DNA of 64,000 nt from Parapedobacter composti (GTDB taxonomy: Bacteria; Bacteroidota; Bacteroidia; Sphingobacteriales; Sphingobacteriaceae). The position numbers and the translations under genes are program-made. Positions 61,940-64,000 of this stretch are shown here, piece by piece. Numbering within the stretch: the stretch's first letter is position 1; every line of letters begins with the position of its first letter. The DNA lies in contig NZ_FOLL01000017.1 of the NCBI RefSeq assembly GCF_900112315.1, positions 37,389 through 101,388 of the forward strand, written 5' to 3'. The notes beneath the pieces were generated by a model, which worked only from the letters and a program-made list of their open reading frames with translations, had not been told where the DNA came from and did not search any database.

Positions 61940-61984
61940 TTGGGTGATAGGGGGCTGCGCAATCACATGAAAGGCTTTTTATGG
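61940..61984 (+). repeat. Right copy of the imperfect 46-bp direct repeat
   Basis: See the copy at 53811-53856. Same orientation, 85% identical by eye, lying between the DUF4143 fragment and the Tag remnant, just outside the sigma/FecR/SusC/SusD cassette. Confidence 0.6.
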
Positions 61985-62285
61985 CTATAGCCAACCGAAA
62001 TTGGGAGAACTCTACTTTTTTTTGTTTGATTATCAGCAGGAATAGGATAATCTTGAAACTGATTGAATTTGAAGTTTTTAGAGATTTCTGCTTCCGGTTT
62101 AGCGTATTGTTGGTGGACGCCCATCACAATCCCCAAGAAGGCTACATCAGTAAACTTTGCTTCTTGTTCCAGCCCGAACCGATCTTCGTTTATGTGTTTG
62201 CGGGCATCTTTGTATCTGCTTCTGTGTAATTCGCAACTTTTTTGATGTTGAAATTGCTGTATGCGTGCGAAACGAAGTTTCTTTT
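61985..62285 (-). pseudogene. Unrecognised gene remnant joined to the tag remnant
   Basis: A minus-strand frame without a start reads RYKDARKHINEDRFGLEQEA, KFTDVAFLGIVMGVHQQYAK, PEAEISKNFKFNQFQDYPIP and ADNQTKKSRVLPISVGYSHK, about 85 codons of protein-like sequence. Its upstream end joins the Tag glycosylase remnant at about 62255 in another frame. I do not recognise the family. It looks like the C-terminal part of a gene truncated by recombination. Confidence 0.4.
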
Positions 62286-62428
62286 TTCAAAATGGTTTCC
62301 CAACTCAAACCTGCTTGGTTAATTTCCATAATCAAACGTCCAAACAATTCGTTGTCATCATGAATGGGAAAACCGTAGTAATTGTCGTGATATTTTTTGT
62401 GCAACGCCTTTTTTTCTTCGGATTGCAT
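62250..62428 (-). pseudogene. DNA-3-methyladenine glycosylase I (Tag), N-terminal remnant
   Basis: From ATG 62428 the frame encodes HKKYHDNYYGFPIHDDNELF, GRLIMEINQAGLSWETILKK, the hallmark of Tag glycosylases (QAGLSW and the acidic pair in HDDNELF). After ETSFR the frame shifts: AYSNFNIKKVANYTEADT follows in the next frame, as expected for the family, and then the similarity ends. The C-terminal half with the zinc and base-binding residues is absent, and unrelated sequence follows, so the gene is dead. Confidence 0.75.
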
Positions 62429-62462
62429 TGTTTCTATGGCTGTGCAATAAGACGTACTTTTT

Positions 62463-62786
62463 TTAATCTGTTATTTTCAACGACTGTATTTGTTCATCAA
62501 TAATTTCAAAATGGTAGTGTAACACAATAGGGCTGCCGTCAAAATTTCCTGAAATTTCGGCTGATAAAATACTTGTCTTTTCTTCTGCGACAAAGTTAAT
62601 AGGTTTCATTAAGGTTTTGAATTGTTCGTTTGCATTTGCAATCCAATTTTCAATTTCTTTTCGTCCGTTGTAGGTGTTTTCTTCGTCAAAAACTACGGCT
62701 GTATCTGAAAAACAGTTGGCATAAGCAACGCTGTCAAAGTTATCTTGTGCTTTTACTAAATCTGTGATTACTTTTGGTAAGTTCAT
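62463..62786 (-). CDS. NTF2-like (SnoaL-type) protein
   Basis: The 107-residue small alpha+beta protein has the NTF2-like fold: VITDLVKAQDNFDSVAYANC, FSDTAVVFDEENTYNGRKEI, ENWIANANEQFKTLMKPINF, then antiparallel strands (ILSAEISGNFDGSPIVLHYH; FEIIDEQIQSLKI). This is a nuclear-transport-factor-2 family protein of the SnoaL type, which covers ketosteroid-isomerase-like enzymes and ligand-binding proteins. It lies 21 bp downstream of the SDR gene on the same strand and is co-transcribed with it, a frequent pairing controlled by the divergent HxlR-type regulator. No catalytic Asp pair was assigned. Confidence 0.85.
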   Translation of the reverse strand: MNLPKVITDLVKAQDNFDSVAYANCFSDTAVVFDEENTYNGRKEIENWIANANEQFKTLMKPINFVAEEKTSILSAEISGNFDGSPIVLHYHFEIIDEQIQSLKITD

Positions 62787-62807
62787 TGTTCTAAATTTTT
62801 GAGATGA

Positions 62808-63602
62808 TTAAATGGTGGGAATTGTGCCACCGTCAATTACAAACTCTGTTCCCGATAAATAGTTGGCTCTTGGTGAAACCAAGAAGCCCACCAATTCGGC
62901 AACTTCTTCGGGTTGTGCAGGTCTGCCGTAAGGAATACCGCCTAAACTTTTCATTACTTGCTGTATGGCTTCTTCAACCGTTATGCCTGTTCTTTCGGCA
63001 ATTTCGTTCGTCATTCCTGTTGCACCGTCCGTTTTAATCCAACCCGGTGAAACCGTTAAAACTCTTACGCCTTTTGGCGAAACTTCTTTTGATAAACCTT
63101 TACTATAATTGATTAAGCCCGCTTTTGCGGCTGCATAAGGCAAAGTGCTGTCATATAGAGGTAACTTGCCTTGAATAGATGCAATGTGAATAATTACACC
63201 ACTTTTACGTTCTATCATTTGCAGTAAAAATCTCCTGTCTAAACGAACAGGTGCAAGCAAATTTGTTTGTATGGTTTGTTGCCAATCTTCATCGCTCAAA
63301 ACTGCAAAACCACCGCCTTGCGTTTCAGAACCACCTAAGTTGTTTATCAAAATGTCTAACCGCCCGAATTTTTGTAAAACTTCTGAAACCACTTTTTCCG
63401 TTCCTGCGGATTTGCTTAAATCTGCCGAAATAAAATACAGTTTTTCTTTTAGTTGTTCGGGTGCATTTCTTGCTGTTATGATAACCGTTGCACCTGCGTT
63501 AAGTAGTCTGTCGGCAATGGCTTTTCCTGTACCTTTTGTTCCGCCTGTTACCAAAGCAATTTTGTCCGATAACTCATTATTGAAATTAAATTCTTGTTCC
63601 AT
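62808..63602 (-). CDS. Short-chain dehydrogenase/reductase
   Basis: The 264-residue classical SDR has VTGGTKGTGKAIA (Gly motif, residues 18-30), ILINNLGG (NNAG-type, 84-91), HIASIQG with the catalytic S142, YAAAK (Y156, K160), and the C-terminal PGWIKTDGATGMTNE and FLVSPRANYLSGTEFVIDGG. It is cytoplasmic and uses NAD(P)(H) to reduce or oxidise small carbonyls/alcohols. It is divergent from the hxlR gene at 63726, which is the typical layout of HxlR-controlled stress reductases, and it is followed by the NTF2-like gene. Since the regulator is truncated here, the operon may be constitutively expressed. The substrate is unknown. Confidence 0.9.
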   Translation of the reverse strand: MEQEFNFNNELSDKIALVTGGTKGTGKAIADRLLNAGATVIITARNAPEQLKEKLYFISADLSKSAGTEKVVSEVLQKFGRLDILINNLGGSETQGGGFAVLSDEDWQQTIQTNLLAPVRLDRRFLLQMIERKSGVIIHIASIQGKLPLYDSTLPYAAAKAGLINYSKGLSKEVSPKGVRVLTVSPGWIKTDGATGMTNEIAERTGITVEEAIQQVMKSLGGIPYGRPAQPEEVAELVGFLVSPRANYLSGTEFVIDGGTIPTI

Positions 63603-63725
63603 TTACTAAAATTTTGGTGCAAAGTTCAGAAGTATAACTGTTTCTGGCAATTACGGAAAACTGAATTGCATACGGATAAATTTTTCCCTATTGTGCATTT
63701 TTGAACATTGGGTTAATTTTGCAAG

Positions 63726-63920
63726 ATGTATGAAAGAAAAATTCCGTTGAACCTGAATTGTGGTCTTGATTTGATTGGCGAAGTACTCTACGGCAAATGG
63801 AAAATTCGTTTGCTGTGGTTTATCAATGAGGGAAACAAACGCCCAAGCGAATTGCAACGCAAAATTCCCGATGCTTCACGTAGGGTTTTGAATATTCAGT
63901 TAAAAGTATCCGCCCTATGA
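63726..63920 (+). pseudogene. HxlR-family regulator truncated by an insertion
   Basis: The first 60 codons are a normal HxlR winged-helix start: NLNCGLDLIGEVLYGKWKIR and LLWFINEGNKRPSELQRKIP, DASRRVLNIQLK. The family continues with ELE..., but here the frame turns into VSAL and stops at 63918. The break is at about 63906, where sequence beginning GTATCCGCCC starts. The regulator therefore lacks its wing and dimer helix. It is divergent from the SDR gene it would control. Confidence 0.8.
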
Positions 63921-64000
63921 ACTACATGTTTGATTGCTGCACTATTTTCTTATAGTTCTGTGGATATAGGTCTTTCAGGTTCTTGTGGTTGATGGCCATG
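63906..64000 (-). mobile_element. Probable insertion sequence end with transposase C-terminus
   Basis: From the break in hxlR, a minus-strand frame enters from the window edge and ends at TAG 63922-63924 with MAINHKNLKDLYPQNYKKIV and QQSNM. A frame ending 16 bp inside a sharp junction in another gene fits the left end of an insertion sequence. The family was not identified from 25 residues, and the other end is outside the window. Confidence 0.45.

Noticed and set aside
1..64000. CRISPR arrays, tRNA and rRNA genes
   Set aside because: Reading both strands gave no spacer-repeat pattern and no cloverleaf or rRNA-like segment; the only regular array is the 23-bp repeat at 47.2 kb, which has no spacers.

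Overview
The window comes from a Bacteroidota chromosome, most likely a member of the Sphingobacteriaceae (Parapedobacter/Sphingobacterium-like). The evidence is four SusC- or SusD-type transporter gene clusters, Bacteroidota-type promoters (TAnnTTTG -7 boxes), an ECF sigma/FecR/SusC-SusD cassette, DUF6377 and DUF5004/DUF4961 proteins, and many lipobox signal peptides. No rRNA, tRNA or CRISPR array was seen. The organism call is inferred from gene families only.

Region 1 (1-5.7 kb, + strand) is a tight catabolic operon: the 3' end of a GH92 alpha-mannosidase, a secreted ADP-ribosylglycohydrolase-family protein, a class I (DhnA/FbaB-type) aldolase, a Gfo/Idh/MocA dehydrogenase, a D-lyxose/D-mannose isomerase and a PfkB kinase. 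Together they suggest mannose -> fructose -> phosphorylated ketose -> triose. A perfect 14-bp palindrome sits in front of the aldolase gene.

Region 2 (5.7-11.2 kb, mostly - strand, visibly AT-richer) holds stress and housekeeping accessory genes: a Crp/Fnr regulator, an extended SDR, small membrane proteins, a P-loop NTPase, TetR and AlkD. Region 3 (11.2-16.8 kb) holds a large TPR protein whose 5' end is fused in frame to a remnant of an Rpn/PD-(D/E)XK nuclease, an SDR/AraC pair and a CDGSH iron-sulfur protein.

Region 4 (17.0-42.0 kb, + strand) is a complete polysaccharide utilisation locus: DUF6377 regulator, SGNH esterase, two GH92 mannosidases, SusD, DUF5004, DUF4961, SusC, SusD, SusC, a DUF5018/ricin/propeller lipoprotein, a GH38-type mannosidase and an Lgt lipoprotein transferase. 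The likely target is alpha-mannan or N-glycan mannose. One GH92 has Gln where the catalytic acid Glu is expected, which hints at a mannose-1-phosphate linkage. The mannose operon of region 1 could consume the products.

Region 5 (42-54 kb) is an AT-rich, decaying accessory zone: SRPBCC, DUF1801, an AraC + DUF417 (RclC-like) pair, a BtrH_N/DUF4872 protein, a DUF4143 ATPase behind four perfectly spaced 23-bp repeats, DUF4269, a frameshifted hybrid histidine kinase, an XRE-ImmA/IrrE + PIN pair with the PIN gene broken, and remnants of TetR and a small membrane protein.

Region 6 (54-61.7 kb, - strand) is a self-contained sigma/FecR/STN-SusC/SusD/redoxin transport cassette. Imperfect 46-bp direct repeats lie on either side of it. 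Region 7 (61.7-64 kb) contains remnants of a DUF4143 ATPase and a Tag glycosylase, an NTF2-like protein, an SDR, and an hxlR gene cut off by what looks like the end of an insertion sequence at the window edge.
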